A DNA stretch of 64,000 nt from Dirofilaria immitis (taxonomy: Eukaryota > Nematoda > Chromadorea > Rhabditida > Onchocercidae). Positions within the stretch are counted from its first letter, which is position 1; the number at the start of each line of letters is the position of its first letter. Of this stretch, positions 16,201 through 32,720 are shown in pieces. Made by a program: the position numbers and the translations under genes. The stretch lies in assembly GCA_024305405.1 (NCBI GenBank), contig JAKNDB010000087.1, positions 744,001 to 808,000 on the forward strand. Direction: 5' to 3'. Under the pieces are notes generated by a model that did no database searches, had not been told where the DNA came from, and saw nothing but the letters and a program-made list of their open reading frames with translations.

Positions 16201-17525
16201 CTTCACATTGTTCGGATCTTCCAACTATAACATCATAATTAAATGTTTCTGGACGAATGTTAAATTCATTTTCTGTTGTCGTGAAGCATTCTTTTAACGT
16301 ACTGGCTTCAAGACCAGTGGTTAAAGAACGAGACATTTGCGCATCTGCTATTTCTGAATATTTCATGTTGCTGTATGTACTATCGGAAATATGACTTATT
16401 TCATCAAACAGTTCAAGATTCTCTTCAAGCGAAGATCCAATTAAATCACCAGCAGATTTGGATAAATTTTCCAGATGGCTTTTTCGTTGTTTATAATACG
16501 ATTCTGTAGTTACACTCCAACTTCGTTCATCAGAAAAATATTCACTTGTTGTCATACTATAATCTCTGGCGAATTTTGATTGCGTTAGCGCTTCTGGTGT
16601 TGCAAGTAATATTGTATCAAGATCGAAGCCTGCATGCAACATTGCAATACGTGTTTCGCTTGTTTCATTATATAACTCTCGCCGCAATTCTTCATTTTCC
16701 ATTTTACTTTTTGATACATTTTCTCGACTTTCATCAAATTCTTCTTCAATTCGGGTTGTTATATCTTTTCGTATCTCCGATGTCGATGATTCCAACTGTT
16801 CCTGATTTTCTATTTCTAGCGAAGTTTGCATCTCTTCCCGTCCTTTTTCTTCCTTATCATATAGAAATTCATGAAAATTTGTGCTTTTTCTTTTTCTTCA
16901 TATTCAAATTGTTTCTTATGACTTCTGGCAATTTCATTCCATGTTACAACTACTTCATGTACATTATTACATCGTGATATCGATTCCTGACATTGACTTA
17001 TCCAACTATGTGAATTTCGAAGATATGATCTTGATTCATCAAAAATTTTCTCCACTCTTCTATTATCATTTATCCATTCTGCACGTCTAAATGGATGATC
17101 ACTTGTTGTATCTGAATCAAAAGGTCTGACAGAAGGCATTCTGGCATTTTCACTTTTGGTATTCCATCGTTCCTGTGCATTAATGAATCGTTGTTCGTTG
17201 TTAATATTGCTTGAAGCTTCAGTTTGAATCTGTTTAATAGGTATCAGTCGTTCCTGCTTAGTTTCAAACTTACTTTCAGAATATATTTTATCCATCCCAT
17301 AGGCATCTTCTGTTTTCGTTTCATCCATTCGTATTATTGGTGGTATATCTGTAATTTTAGACGATTTCTTCGTGCTCTCCATGTTTAAAGTAGTAATTAG
17401 CTCAGATGATTTTTCATGTATACGATGAATATCGGAAGAAAATGATAACTCAATTCCATTTTTCTGCATTTGCATGCACTGATCGATGATATGTAATGAT
17501 AACGATAAACTTTTCATTTGATCAT
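7250..17525 (-). CDS. Giant atypical-copine protein: 10.3 kb exon
   Basis: One uninterrupted exon of 10,276 bases. The acceptor is at 17526 (intron 17526-18083, phase 1) and the donor at 7249 (phase 2). The upstream half (about 17.5-11.5 kb) is Glu/Ser/Thr/Ile-rich and probably elongated or helical. The downstream half (about 11.2-7.6 kb) is a repeat array. There is no Ig, FN3, spectrin or kinase signature. Reading is broken at about 16850, 16083, 15825, 15210, 14935, 12725, 12575, 11825, 11655, 10165, 9590, 7880 and 7860. Eleven need one inserted base and two need one removed, almost always in an A, T or G run. The net +9 leaves the exon phase correct, and no break is large enough to be an intron. 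I favour assembly indels over a pseudogene. Role unknown; a scaffold or structural role is inference from size and repeats only. Confidence 0.85.
7680..11150 (-). repeat. Protein-level tandem array, ~122-residue units
   Basis: At least ten degenerate units, visible by the motif [FY]GG-x4-L-x-T-x-A-x2-E. Examples are KRFGGNYQLKTKAAK (near 11110), NYGGHLTLNTKSVKE (10760), RFGGKSNLTTYAAEK (10395), AGPCILTTFAARDE (10030), CYGGHSILNTSAVKE (9660), FYGGHQKLETLAASE (9310), LFGGNVLLSTYFAQE (8920), RFGGSLILNTLATKE (8555), RYGGHLVLDTKHASE (8185) and RYGEHITMNLMATEE (7700). Spacing is mostly 350-390 bases. A second, weaker motif (RxANxx followed about 10 residues later by SSE or TSE) alternates with it. 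Weaker copies seem to continue upstream (SGGERQFKIESAIKE near 12670, REVHYAKITVDFIST near 13030). I do not recognise the module as a named domain. Confidence 0.8.
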
Positions 17526-18083
17526 CTAGATCAATCTATGGCCTATATAGTTCATCACTTAAATAAATAGCATGGCCAAGTATGCTGTGGCTTACTAATG
17601 CTTGTCTTATGCATGTAGATATTACAAGCTACTTGAAAAATATGAAATATTTCCTCAAGTTTTCCTTCAGTATCATTTACTATTGAAGTACTCGTTTATT
17701 TTCTTAATCTATTTCAATACTTAGCTTTGTCAATACTATTACTCATTTCATATAGAATTGAAATTCTAAATCTTTTCAGAATTTTCCAGAATCTATTATG
17801 CATTATTGATGGAAAGATCTATTGAAGCAGTACTGGTATTAATCAGTGGAATAATTTTTGTGTTGTGCTACGAATCGGCAAAATATTTTTGTAATTAATT
17901 AAGTGGAATTTTTAATCGTTGTATTTATATTTGTTAAATCAGTGCTTAGAAAATCAGTGCCAGTAATAGTGCCGAAAGAATTGGTGAAAGCTTGAAAAAT
18001 ATTGAAAGTAGAAGTAGAAGTAGAAGTAGTGGTAGTAGTAGTAGTAGTAGTAGAAATAATAGTAGTAGTAATTATTGACCTAC
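17526..18083 (-). other. Intron with (TAC)n microsatellite
   Basis: Donor CAG/GTAGGT and acceptor CTAG/AT join GC-ATA-ACA-G to AT-GAT with the frame kept. About 60 bases after the donor the intron holds a TAC-rich triplet run (seen as AGT/GTA at 18008-18070 on the plus strand), which a naive reading turns into a Thr/Ser tail. The remainder is unremarkable AT-rich DNA. Confidence 0.8.
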
Positions 18084-19476
18084 CTGTTATTGCTTCAGCC
18101 CATTCATGTTGCACCTGACCATTCATGATACCGGCACGTTGTAATAATACAGCAACATATTCTTTTTCATTTCCAAATTCATTTATCCTCATCTGATCAC
18201 TGTATTCCAAACGTATCGGTAATTTTGCGCTTATATCTTGACATTCAACTGTTGATGATGTAAATATTACGAAAATTTGCGCTTGTTCATCATTGAATTC
18301 CGAAAGTTTTACAGTTATTCGTTCAATTATTTTATCATTCCATCTTTGAACGCTTTGTTGAAAGATATCATCCAAATTTATCATTTTTGGATTGTTATCA
18401 TTACATTACTATTTACAGTACTCATCTCTTGTATCATATACATTTCCTTAGATTTAATCTTAATAGCAAGAGTAGCAAGTACTTCTTCTTTTTTCCATCC
18501 GTACTAATCACTGCGATTAAATTGATTGTTTCAACAGATTGACTCTCTTGAAAACTTTTTGGCGAATAACGTTCATCATTCGAAATTACTATTGCAACCT
18601 CAAATTCTCCACGAGCTTCATTTTTTACCAAATTCAAATAGGTTGATCCAGAATTCAGAAATGTTGATTCAGAAATAATTTCCTCTTCTGAAACTGTCTC
18701 TGATGCTGAAGAAAATCGTCGTTTCTTTCTGAGAATCGTTTCACCTTCGAAATATTGTCCTTCCTGTCTCATGCCATAACTGCCACCTCTAGCTTCATGG
18801 ATCTGATGACGACGTTCGATATCCAATTGATATTGATCAGTACGTGGAATTGCAAAATTTGCCAAAATTGCTGATGTATCTGCCATTCGTCGTAGATCTA
18901 ATTCTGTAATATTTAATGCAGGGATTTTTACCGGTTCAATTATTTCAGGTTTCTCGAAAAAGAAGCTTGGTTCTCTTTTAGTATGAATCATCGTCGTCTG
19001 CTCTTCGGATTCAGTAGAATCAAAATGATGTAAGCGTCGAATAGTTGTTTCACCGGAATATTGCTTTCCGTGTTGTTCCATACCATATCTAATAAAATTT
19101 GGTAATTCCGATAAAATTCGTTCACGTATCAGAGATAGTACTGCCGAGAAAACATTTGGCATTGCAACATTTACTTCAATCAACGAATGATCTTCCATAC
19201 GTTTCAGATTGCATTCAACATTAATACAAGGTGACGGTGAATATCTTTGAATGATACTTTCTCTTGTTGTCATTTTATCAGTTATTGCTTGATTGATTGG
19301 TATTTCTTGAGATAAATCTTTGCGTTCTCCGATAATATATGTTTTCAGCATTTTTGTCACATTTTCAGTTACTTCTACTTCTACACGTGTTGTTATTTTT
19401 TGTTCATCACGTTGATCCAACGTTTTAATATCACGTAATAATCGTTGACTAAGTAAGGAGAGATATTTCTTTTATC
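18084..19476 (-). CDS. Giant atypical-copine protein: exon with YGMxQ repeats
   Basis: A 1,393-base exon between a polypyrimidine acceptor (TTTCAG) and donor CAG/GTAGGT. It contains two related units of about 130 residues. Each has a conserved N[VF]A[MI]P segment and then YGMEQHGKQYSGET or YGMRQEGQYFEGET followed by R/K-rich and FxSxSE stretches. These may be distant relatives of the downstream FGG units, because the second is preceded by ARGGSYGM. Three one-base breaks (about 19460, 18470 and 18375) each need one added base. With them the exon length still agrees with both flanking splice phases. The C-terminal part (RWNDKIIERITVKLSEFNDE onward) is acidic and helix-like. No catalytic motif is seen. 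Confidence 0.82.
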
Positions 19477-19740
19477 CTGAAAAAAAAAAAAAAGAAAATA
19501 AACTTCTTGAATCTTTTAACGATTACAAATGTCTTTTTCTTTCTCTTAAAAATTTAAATTTAACATTTGATATTTAATATTTTGATAATTTGATGTTTGA
19601 TATTTTAAAACGTACAAAAATTATTCAAATTTTTCTTATTCAAAATTTTAAAAGAAATAAGTGTAAATTGATTCGATCAATAAACAATCTAATTCATTTC
19701 ACTTCATTTCATTTTTTTTTGAAATTTAAATTATACTTAC

Positions 19741-23810
<4,070 letters not shown>

Positions 23811-24386
23811 CTGTAGTAAAAGTTTAATGATTATTCCGTTAATTTAAACAAATAAGCAAGTTAAAAGTTATTTTATAAGCAAAAAAAAAATAAAAATAAT
23901 TTTTGAAATCAAAAAAATTAATAATTTACAAAAATACGATATAATTGATTGTTTTTTTTCGGAAAATTTTTGATATAATAAAATATTTATAATAAATAAT
24001 CGATATAATAATAGTAAATAAATAATTGATAAATATATTATTAGCATACCTGTAAAATAAACAATATGAATGCTTATATCATAATGAATTTAGTTGAAAA
24101 ATTTAATCATTTATTGAAAAGTATTTTTCAATGACAAAATTTGAATGAAGAAAAATTATTCCTTACTCATGAACTAATTAATTCATAGTACTCATTTAAA
24201 AATTGATAATAATTTTCTCGAGATTTAGAGCAAAAAGCAAAACATTCGATAAATGTTGAAAAAAAAGCATTATGCAATTGATATTAACAAGATAATAGTG
24301 GTAATGGCTTTAATAGAAGATTTCTTGGATCAACGATTTTAGTAATAAATTTTAAAAAATCCGATTAGAAATATGCAATAAGCTAC

Positions 24387-24495
24387 GGAATATGATAAAT
24401 TCGTATAATAACTATGGAATATGATAAGTTCGTATGATAACTATGGAATGTGATAAAAGTTCATATGATAACTATGGAATATGATAAGTTCGTTT
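24387..24495. repeat. ~33-base tandem repeat
   Basis: Three to four copies of a unit containing ACTATGGAATATGATAAGTT and CGTATGATA, inside the presumed first intron of the giant gene. Confidence 0.8.
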
Positions 24496-24849
24496 CCATA
24501 ATATACTGATCATTGCTGTAAAACATTAACTAAGTATTGTGAGATATTTCGAAGAATTGAATTTATGTATCTATTAAGATAAGTGAGAGAAATTTTTCCG
24601 ATTCGATTGTAAGTTAATGACAGAGAAGAAATAGGATAACAAAAAAATAAAAACCACTTGACCGGTTTTCACTTTTTTTTTATTTCTCTTTCAACAGCTT
24701 ATTTCAGGAGATAGGAAAAACTTTATAGACAAATAAACACAAACTGTATACATATACTCAATTACTTGAAATGAAAGATTTAATTTCTATCTGTATTCTT
24801 CGAATAAGTGATAATTTTTTTCAATTATTTATTAAAGAATTTGATAAAG

Positions 24850-25445
24850 ATTAACTATAGAAAAATTCATTATATTGATTTTAATGAAGATTAACTATAG
24901 ATAAATTCATTATATTGATTTTAATAAAGATTAACTATAGAAAAATTCATTATATTGATTTTAATGAAGATTAACTATAGGTAAATTCATTATATTGATT
25001 TTAATGAAGATTAACTATAGAAAAATTCATTATATTGATTTTAATGAAGATTAACTATAGATAAATTCATTATATTGATTTTAATGAAGATTAACTATAG
25101 ATAAATTCATTATATTGAATTTTAATGAAAGATTAACTATAGAAAAATTCATTATATTGATTTTAATGAAGATTAACTATAGATAAATTCATTATATTGA
25201 TTTTAATGAAGATTAACTATAGATAAATTCATTATATTGAATTTAATAAAGATTAATTATAGATAAATTCATTATATTGATTTTAATAAAGCATTAACTA
25301 TAGATAAATTCATTATATTGAATTTTAATAAAGATTAACTATAGATAAATTCATTATATTGAATTTTAATAAAGATTAATTATAGATAAATTCATTATAT
25401 TGATTTTAATAAACATTAACTATAGATAAATTCATTATATTGAAT
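24850..25445. repeat. 40-base minisatellite, about 15 copies
   Basis: Head-to-tail array whose unit contains GATTAACTATAGATAAATTC followed by ATTATATTGATTTTAATGAA. Copies differ by single substitutions (GATAAA or GAAAAA) and one-base indels. It lies within the long first intron. The units are directly joined with no unique spacers. Confidence 0.93.
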
Positions 25446-26368
25446 TTTGCTTATTTATCAAATATTTTTTTTAACCAATAAGATTGCAAATATCAATGAA
25501 ATATCAATTTTTTTAAAAAAAAGGAATAAATTTTTAATCTTTTGCTAAAATATTATTAAAATTTTTGTTTCATATTTTTTAATTTTAAAATTTTTACGGA
25601 ATTTGCGCCAATTTTTGTAATATTTTTATTAAATTTAATTTTTTCTTTTAATTTTACAAATTATAAAATGTTGCAAATTGTAGAAGAAAAATAAAAAAAC
25701 AAAGGAACAAATTCAATTTTAGTAATGCAATAATTTAAATTTAATACTTCAATAAAAGTAAACAAATAAAATTAAATTAAATTGATAAAGTAATTTTATG
25801 AAAAAAAATTTGCAATTTAAAATTAAAATTACAAATTTTCAACATTTCCGTATTATTATCATTGAAGTGATAATAAAGATAACAATGAGTAAAATATCAT
25901 GTTTCGTTTGAATGATACAGTTATTTGTGTACTTTATTTTGTAACATCGAAAAAAAACAAATAAGCTAACATTTTGTTTATTGTTTACTTTTCTGATCTA
26001 TTCCAACAAATATCACTTTATTCCTGCTACTACTAGCATTATAGATGAGCGTAATTACGTAAGTCTTACGTTTATTCGATCATCTAATTAAAATTGACGT
26101 ATTAACGTTGAAATATCTTTTAAAAAGAATATGTATAGTATAGTAAATTCAAAATATATTAATAAGAATTGAAAATATATTAATTAATTATCATATCTAA
26201 TGAATGCATAGAAATGATATAAATTAGAATTTAAAAAAATCGGAAATTGAAAAATCAATTTTATTATAAATTTTAAAGAACTAATTTCAGTTCTCTCATT
26301 TCAGTTTAGATAAATTATTTAATTTAAATTATAATATGTTTAAAAATAATCGAAAGAAAAAAACTTAC

Positions 26369-26425
26369 CGGAAGAAATTCTTGCAATAATACTTCCATAA
26401 AGAATGTAACACTAAGAAATTTCAT
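26369..26425 (-). CDS. Probable start exon of the giant gene
   Basis: An ATG two bases behind an acceptor-like TATATCAG begins MKFLSVTFFMEVLLQEFLP and ends at the donor CCG/GTAAGT, phase 0. This joins without a frame change to LLPGNFNLKRSIM at 23810. A start codon immediately after an acceptor is what trans-splicing of a spliced leader would give in a nematode. The hydrophobic start could be a signal peptide or part of a membrane anchor. The join spans 2.6 kb and rests only on splice consensus and phase, so it is less certain than the other exons. Confidence 0.55.
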
Positions 26426-28164
26426 ATCTGATATAACGAAATATTTGATGAATATTTCAAGGATGACGATAATTTTAAATCTAATATCAAAAATTATGCA
26501 TAAAATAGGAAAATATAAATCGAAATACTTAAATTACTAACCTAATCATTTAAATGAAAATAATTGATAATTAATGAGAAAATTTCATAAACCTTATATT
26601 TAAATTCAAAATTATTCGAATTTTGATTCCATCCACTATCAGATATTTAATAAATAATATGACCAGGAAAATTTTCAGAAAAACTTTGATATTATTCAAA
26701 ATAAAATATTCATACTTCTTGAATAAATATTGTTTTGCGGCAATATCTAATTTCAATATCAGTATTAATCTAGCAGTTCGAGACTGTGCTATTATATTTC
26801 ATGATTATTTTTAGCAATAAGTTAGAATTAATTGTTATTAATTTCGGAATGAAATTTTTCTTTTTCCATCCATCACTTTAATTTTTTTTTGAACTAAACC
26901 AAATCTGAAAAGATTTTAAATTGTTTGAATTTAAAACGACGAGAATTCTCGAAGAACAAAGTTCACAATTATTCAAAAAGATTGAAGGTTACAATACTTA
27001 TGAAAATAATATATGCGATGGTTAAAGTTTACTGAAATTACCAGTCAATGTTAAAGTGTTTATTTTTTTAAAGTTCTGAATTTTCAAATCAATAATGCTA
27101 TCAATATTATATCGCAAGAATTCCATTAATTGATGCAACAAAAATATCACTATTATTCGAGATTATCACTATTATTCGAGATTTAAAGAATAATGTCTGG
27201 ATGAAATGAACGATTAGATAAAAAAGAAATTCAATCAATTGTTTTTTGTTTTTTAATTCACTGAAAATAGGCTTTAAAAAAATAATTAATAATTAAGCAA
27301 AATGAAATTTTCGAATTTTAAATTTAACAAAAATACAATTCTGATAAATTCATCCATTTTAATTTCATACTGTTCGATTTTCTGATCTGATCTTTTTAAA
27401 GTACGAAGTAAAATGATCGTAATAATAATAATTTCTGAAAATTCCGCATAATTCAAGATTATTTTAATTTGTTCTCATTTTCTCTTTTTATTTTATTTTA
27501 AATATAAAAATATCTTTCTTATCATTCTCGATCAATACAAATAATAATATCGCTCTTATCACTTTTAATCAATACAAATAGTATCGCTATTAAATTGCTG
27601 GAAAAATATTGATAAATTGAAATTTATAAATTTTATATTATTGATCGATTTAGTATCCTTGAGTGAGGGAAGAAAATATTGAAATGCATAATATATATTT
27701 TAATAATATTCTAAACATAAAAGATGATAATTTGATATAAAATTAAAAAGTTATTATAAAAACTAAATGATAAGAAATTATCATGAAGAATATGATCTGA
27801 TTATCAAAAATTCAATATAATCTGATATATATATATGCATAAATTATAAATTTTGGGCGAAAAAAGATATTGAAAGATATGATTCAATGAATCAATCAAT
27901 TTGATATTAAATCGATCAATAATATGAGAATTATGAAATATATGATTGATTATTCTAGATGATTAAATAATGTTTAAAATATATATTTAAAAATTTTGCA
28001 TAAATATATTTTAGTAAAGCTATTCGGTTCCTTTCGTTCGTTAAATGAAACAACGTCCAGATTGAAGGAATTTTTTCTGTTGTTACACTACTACTACTAC
28101 TAGTAATATGATATATCAACGTATTTACTTACTACATTCATCCGATATATTAATACCAAAAGCT

Positions 28165-28240
28165 TTCTATTTCTATTATATATATATATATATATATTCT
28201 TCGTGATAATACAACGAATATATATATATATATATATCGT
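28165..28240. repeat. Two TA arrays flanking an inverted repeat
   Basis: Two (TA)n runs separated by about 28 bases. The segment AATACAACGAATATA and its near-complement ATCGTTGTATT allow a cruciform or long hairpin. Confidence 0.7.
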
Positions 28241-28379
28241 TGTATTAAATAACTATGCTAACTTTTGAATATATTTATTTAATTTTTAATTTAAAATATT
28301 CAACGAATATTTTAATTATTTATAAGTAAAGGTGAAAAATGAAGGATAATAATAATATGAAAATATGATATTATTGTAG

Positions 28380-29080
28380 GAGATATTTAAATTATTGTAA
28401 TATAGCAATATAATTATTATTATTACGATTAATTCATTGTAATATAATAGTGATTATTATTACTATAAAAATTGATTCTAGTATAATAACGATTATTGAT
28501 ACGATTAATTTATTTTAATATAACAATAATCATTAATGTGATTAATTCGATGTAAAATAATAACAGTAATAATTACGATTAATTTATTGTAATATAATAA
28601 TAATCATTAATACGATTAATTTATCGTAATATAATAATAATCGTTACGCCGATTAATTCATTGTAATATAATTATAATCTCTAATACGATTAAATAATTG
28701 TAAATTAATAATAACAATTACGATTAATTCATTGTAATATAATAATAATCATTGATACGACTGATTTGTTTAATATAGCAATAATTATTATTGCGATTAA
28801 TTTATTTTAATGTAATAATTATTATTACGATTAATTCATTTTAATACAATAATAACCATTATTCCGATCAATTCATCACCGTATAATAATAATTATTATT
28901 CCGATTAATTCATTGTGATATAATAATTATTATTATTTTGATTAATTCGTCGTAATATAATAATAATTATTGTTCCGATTAATTCATCGTAATATAATGA
29001 TAATTGTTGTTCCAATTAATTCGTCGTAATATGATAATAATTATTGTTCCGATTAATTCATCGTAATATAATAATAATTA
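28380..29080. repeat. Diverged ~37-base minisatellite, ~18 copies
   Basis: Repeating pattern TAATATAATAATAATTATTA followed by TTCCGATTAATTCATCG, with many substitutions and small indels. It is older or less homogenised than the 40-base array in the first intron. Confidence 0.8.
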
Positions 29081-30309
29081 TCATTTGTGTGTATATGAAA
29101 TAATATGTAATATTAAATTCTAATTCAGAACTAAAAATGATTTTATCACATTACATTTGATCGACAATATAAATCATAATAGCGTGAAAGATGAAAAAAA
29201 AATCAAAAAAATTGGGACCGAAACAATGAATAAATTAATTAACTCAAATAATCAAATAATCTTCAATTAAATCTAATACCTAAATACTTGTTTATTCTTG
29301 GTTGATCACATTAATTTTGGTAAAGAAAGTTAAAAAAATGCGAAAATGATAATAAATAATTTTCTGATCAAAATAATCGTCAATTAAATCCAATACTTAA
29401 ATACTTATTATTCTTCTTAATTTGTTGCATCAATCTTAGTTGCATCAATTTTTTTCCTTTATTTTCCGATAAAATTTGATAAAACGATTATTAATAAATT
29501 TGAGATTTATTTTGAAGCAAAAAATAAATATTCGTTCATTTCATCATTTTCGATATTATTCAAAAAATTGTTGAAATAAAATAATTGAAAATAAGAAAAA
29601 ATGAAATTATATTCAATTTTTATTTTTGCAATAAAACCATTTCAAAAAATATTTTAGCATAAAATCTAAGCTAATTTTTGGTAAAAAAAAGAATTCGTTC
29701 TATTAGTTGAATGAAAAGTTGTGGAAGGATAAGATATTAGCAGCATTTCGTAAATGCTGAAATTTCATAGAAACAGTTGCTATTTGTATCATTTGTTTTA
29801 AGCCATTTTATTTTCTCTTAAAATTTTTTTGCTTACATTAATTTAAGAGCCTAAAAATGAAGAATATACGGATAATGTTTGTAAATAAGTTTATTCTTAA
29901 TTGATGAATATTAAATCTAATCATTTATTGCAATGAAATTCATAGTTTTATAACAATTTAGTCAAAGGTTTTATAATTTTTAAAAAGCTTTTTTATTCAA
30001 TCAAAGTTTTACAGAAATTGAATTCAAAGTTTTATAAAAATGTATTCAAAGTTTTGCAACGCTTTTAAATTCAAAATTTTATAACTACGATATTGTTGCT
30101 TTTGGATGAAATATGTTGAAAGTTTGAGAATTAAATTTTTCAAAAATTCATTTGATAAAGTAAAATCAGAATTAATCAAATTTTTACCGTAAAAAGAGAA
30201 AATATTTAAAGTTATGCTCAAAAAAATTATTCGAGAATTTTTAATCAAAAATGAAAGATGAAGAATCTAATTTTTATTTGAAATTATATTGGAATTGTAT
30301 AAAAATAAA

Positions 30310-30700
30310 GCGTAGGGTAAAAGAATCTGATTCAAATATTTTATCGTAATATAAATGATAGCAATAATATAGTAGTAAGAATGTAGAAATTTTTGGGAAA
30401 ATAAGATGATACGATACTATGATGATATGAAATTCACCTGAAACTAAGAGAAAATCTGAACTAAATATTTTATCGTAGTATAAATGATAGCAATCATACG
30501 GTAGTAAGAATGTAGAAATTTTAAGGAAAATGAAATGATACGGTACTATGACGACGTGAAATTCACCTGAAACTAAGAGAAAATCTGATCCAAATATTTT
30601 ATCATAGTATAAGTGATAGCAATGATACGATATTTCTTAGAAAAATGAATGTAGAAATTTCAAGCAAATCAAGATTTTATTGATATGGTATTTACTATAG
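30310..30700. repeat. 129-base tandem repeat, about 2.7 copies
   Basis: Copies marked by AAATATTTTATCGTA at 30334, 30463 and 30592, each followed by AAATGATAGCAAT and GTAGTAAGAATGTAGAAATT. The period is constant at 129. No coding sense is seen. Confidence 0.85.
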
Positions 30701-31087
30701 TAGATACTGTATACAGTATGAAATTCAATTGATACGATACAATATTTATTGATAATCTAAATTTTTATTGAACTAAATTTAGAAAATATAATAATTCGAG
30801 AAATCCTGATTTAAGCTACTGAAGCGAACACCGCAATTTACAAAAACAAAAATAATGTTAGAAAATCTCGAGCTTTCGAGATTTTCATTAATAATTTTAG
30901 AGAAATCAAGATAACAAAAAAGATTAGTAAATTATTTATTTTAGCAAATAATCATGTAATATATGATAAATAATTCATTGAGAAAAACAGAATGTTATTT
31001 TTGTAAACAACATTATAGTTATCGTGTTATTTTTAATAAATCAAATGCAATCATCAGATTCTTTCTAAATTGTTATGTTTTTTAAAA

Positions 31088-31152
31088 AATAGTACCACCT
31101 GAGATAAGATTTAGGCCTAAAATAGTATCACCTGAGATAAGATTTAGGCTTA
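31088..31152. repeat. 33-base tandem duplication
   Basis: Two copies of AAAATAGTACCACCTGAGAT followed by AAGATTTAGGC, one base different. Confidence 0.85.
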
Positions 31153-32720
31153 ACTTTCAAATATTTTTACTAATTCAATTGATAAAAAGCCTTTTATCAT
31201 TTTTTTCTTTCTTATTTGAAAATAAAACATTGGAAATAAAATTGTTTGAAAATGAAGAAGTTTTTTTTTATCAAAAGCGACTAACTTGAATGAAAAAAAA
31301 AGAATTCCAAAATTTAGCGAAATTTATCTCTCAACCAATTTGTCGAATAATAACGCTGAAAGTAAACTGATAATATTGTAATATCAATGATTCAGTGATT
31401 ATAAAAATTATTAGCATTTATTTAAAAATTCAAAAATTTAACAAAGGCATTAGAAAAATAAATTTTATTCAAAAAAGTATGAGAATAATTTATTCCTTCT
31501 TTATTATTATTATTCTTTATAAAATATAATAATTTTTTGTAATAATCATAATTGTTGTAATCGTTTTAATCATAATCTTGTTCATTTCGATTAAGTCAAA
31601 ATTTTTATTGGAATGATAATTTTTCAAATTATTCGAAAAAATTATATCACAAAACGGATTTTACAAAAAATTTTCGGATTAATAAAAATTTGGGAAGAAA
31701 AAATAGAAAGGATGAAATTTTGATAAAACCAAAAATGAAATCGAATTTAATTTTAGAATTTCGAAGAATGCTTTTTTTTGAATCATTAAGTATTTATATT
31801 TTTTTGATATGAAATTTTTATGAAAAAAAAAAAAGAAAAGAATAATAGAAAAATTCATCGTTTTGATTTAATAAATCATTCAAAATCATGATTCTCATTT
31901 CAAATTTATTATTTTCGATCAAAAAAAAATCATAAGGAGGTGGTCAGATTATCTCATTTTTTTTAATTTTAAAATTAATCAATTTTAAAATTGATCATAA
32001 TATCAAAGAATAATCAGAAAAAGGCTGATAAATTGCTCTGTGAAATGAAATAAAATTATAAATGCCTATCTTTTATGCTCCATTTCTTATATTAATTAAT
32101 TAATTAAGTTCCATTATTTGATTATTTATTATACATTTTATTTCACTGAAATTTGCTTGTTTATTTCTCTTACCGCAGTAACATTTGTTTTGTTTAATTT
32201 TTACTACGAAGGAATATTATAAATGATAAATCGATGATATAATATTATAATTATAGTACTTGAATACTTAAATACTGTTAATTTAATTTTTTATTCTTTG
32301 TTTTTAAATATTAAATTTTTTTTTGTTTTACGCATGTAATATACGTACTGTAATGAATGTCTCACGTTATAAATTTACGAATGATGCTAAAGTTTGAATG
32401 TTTATAATTGGATGAATTTTAAATCAAAATATTAATAAAATTTTTAATGAAAAAAAATGAAATATACCTTTGAAGCTAAAATTCATTCTTTCTATTATCA
32501 ATTTTACAATATACTTTTGATAAATGACACTATCAATAGTGATAGAAATTGAATTTACAGGTAAAATTACCTATCTATCTTTTGGATTATGGATTATTAT
32601 TTTACCTGTGACAAATAACATTTGGTTACTTATCCAAGTTTTTCAATGAATTGATATATTTATTATTAATTATGAAAAATTAACAAATGATAATTAAACT
32701 TACTGATACCTTTCTGCAAA

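Larger units (their letters stand above)
23811..26368 (-). other. Long first intron of the giant gene
   Basis: This 2.6 kb interval joins a start exon (donor CCG/GTAAGT) to the exon at 23810 (acceptor TACTACAG), both at phase 0. It is AT-rich and contains two tandem arrays (24387-24495 and 24850-25445), listed separately. I see no other exon in it. Confidence 0.55.
26430..32720. other. Gene-free AT-rich stretch
   Basis: No frame here has exon-like borders or recognisable protein sequence; the 60-75-codon frames seen are what such AT-rich DNA gives by chance. It holds several tandem arrays, listed separately. It may include 5' regulatory DNA of the giant gene next to 26430, but I recognise no motif. 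Confidence 0.6.

Noticed and set aside
7246..19420. Interpreting the giant exon as many separate small genes, or as exons with tiny introns
   Set aside because: Breaks are one base at homopolymers, neighbouring frames continue directly, and no GT-AG pair of workable length fits; net shifts match the exon phases.
7246..19476. Programmed frameshifting or RNA editing to explain the breaks
   Set aside because: The sites share no slippery heptamer or structure and are spread over ordinary homopolymers; the same defects occur in SF3A1.
24850..25445. CRISPR-like array
   Set aside because: The 40-base units are joined directly with no unique spacers, in an intron of a eukaryotic gene.
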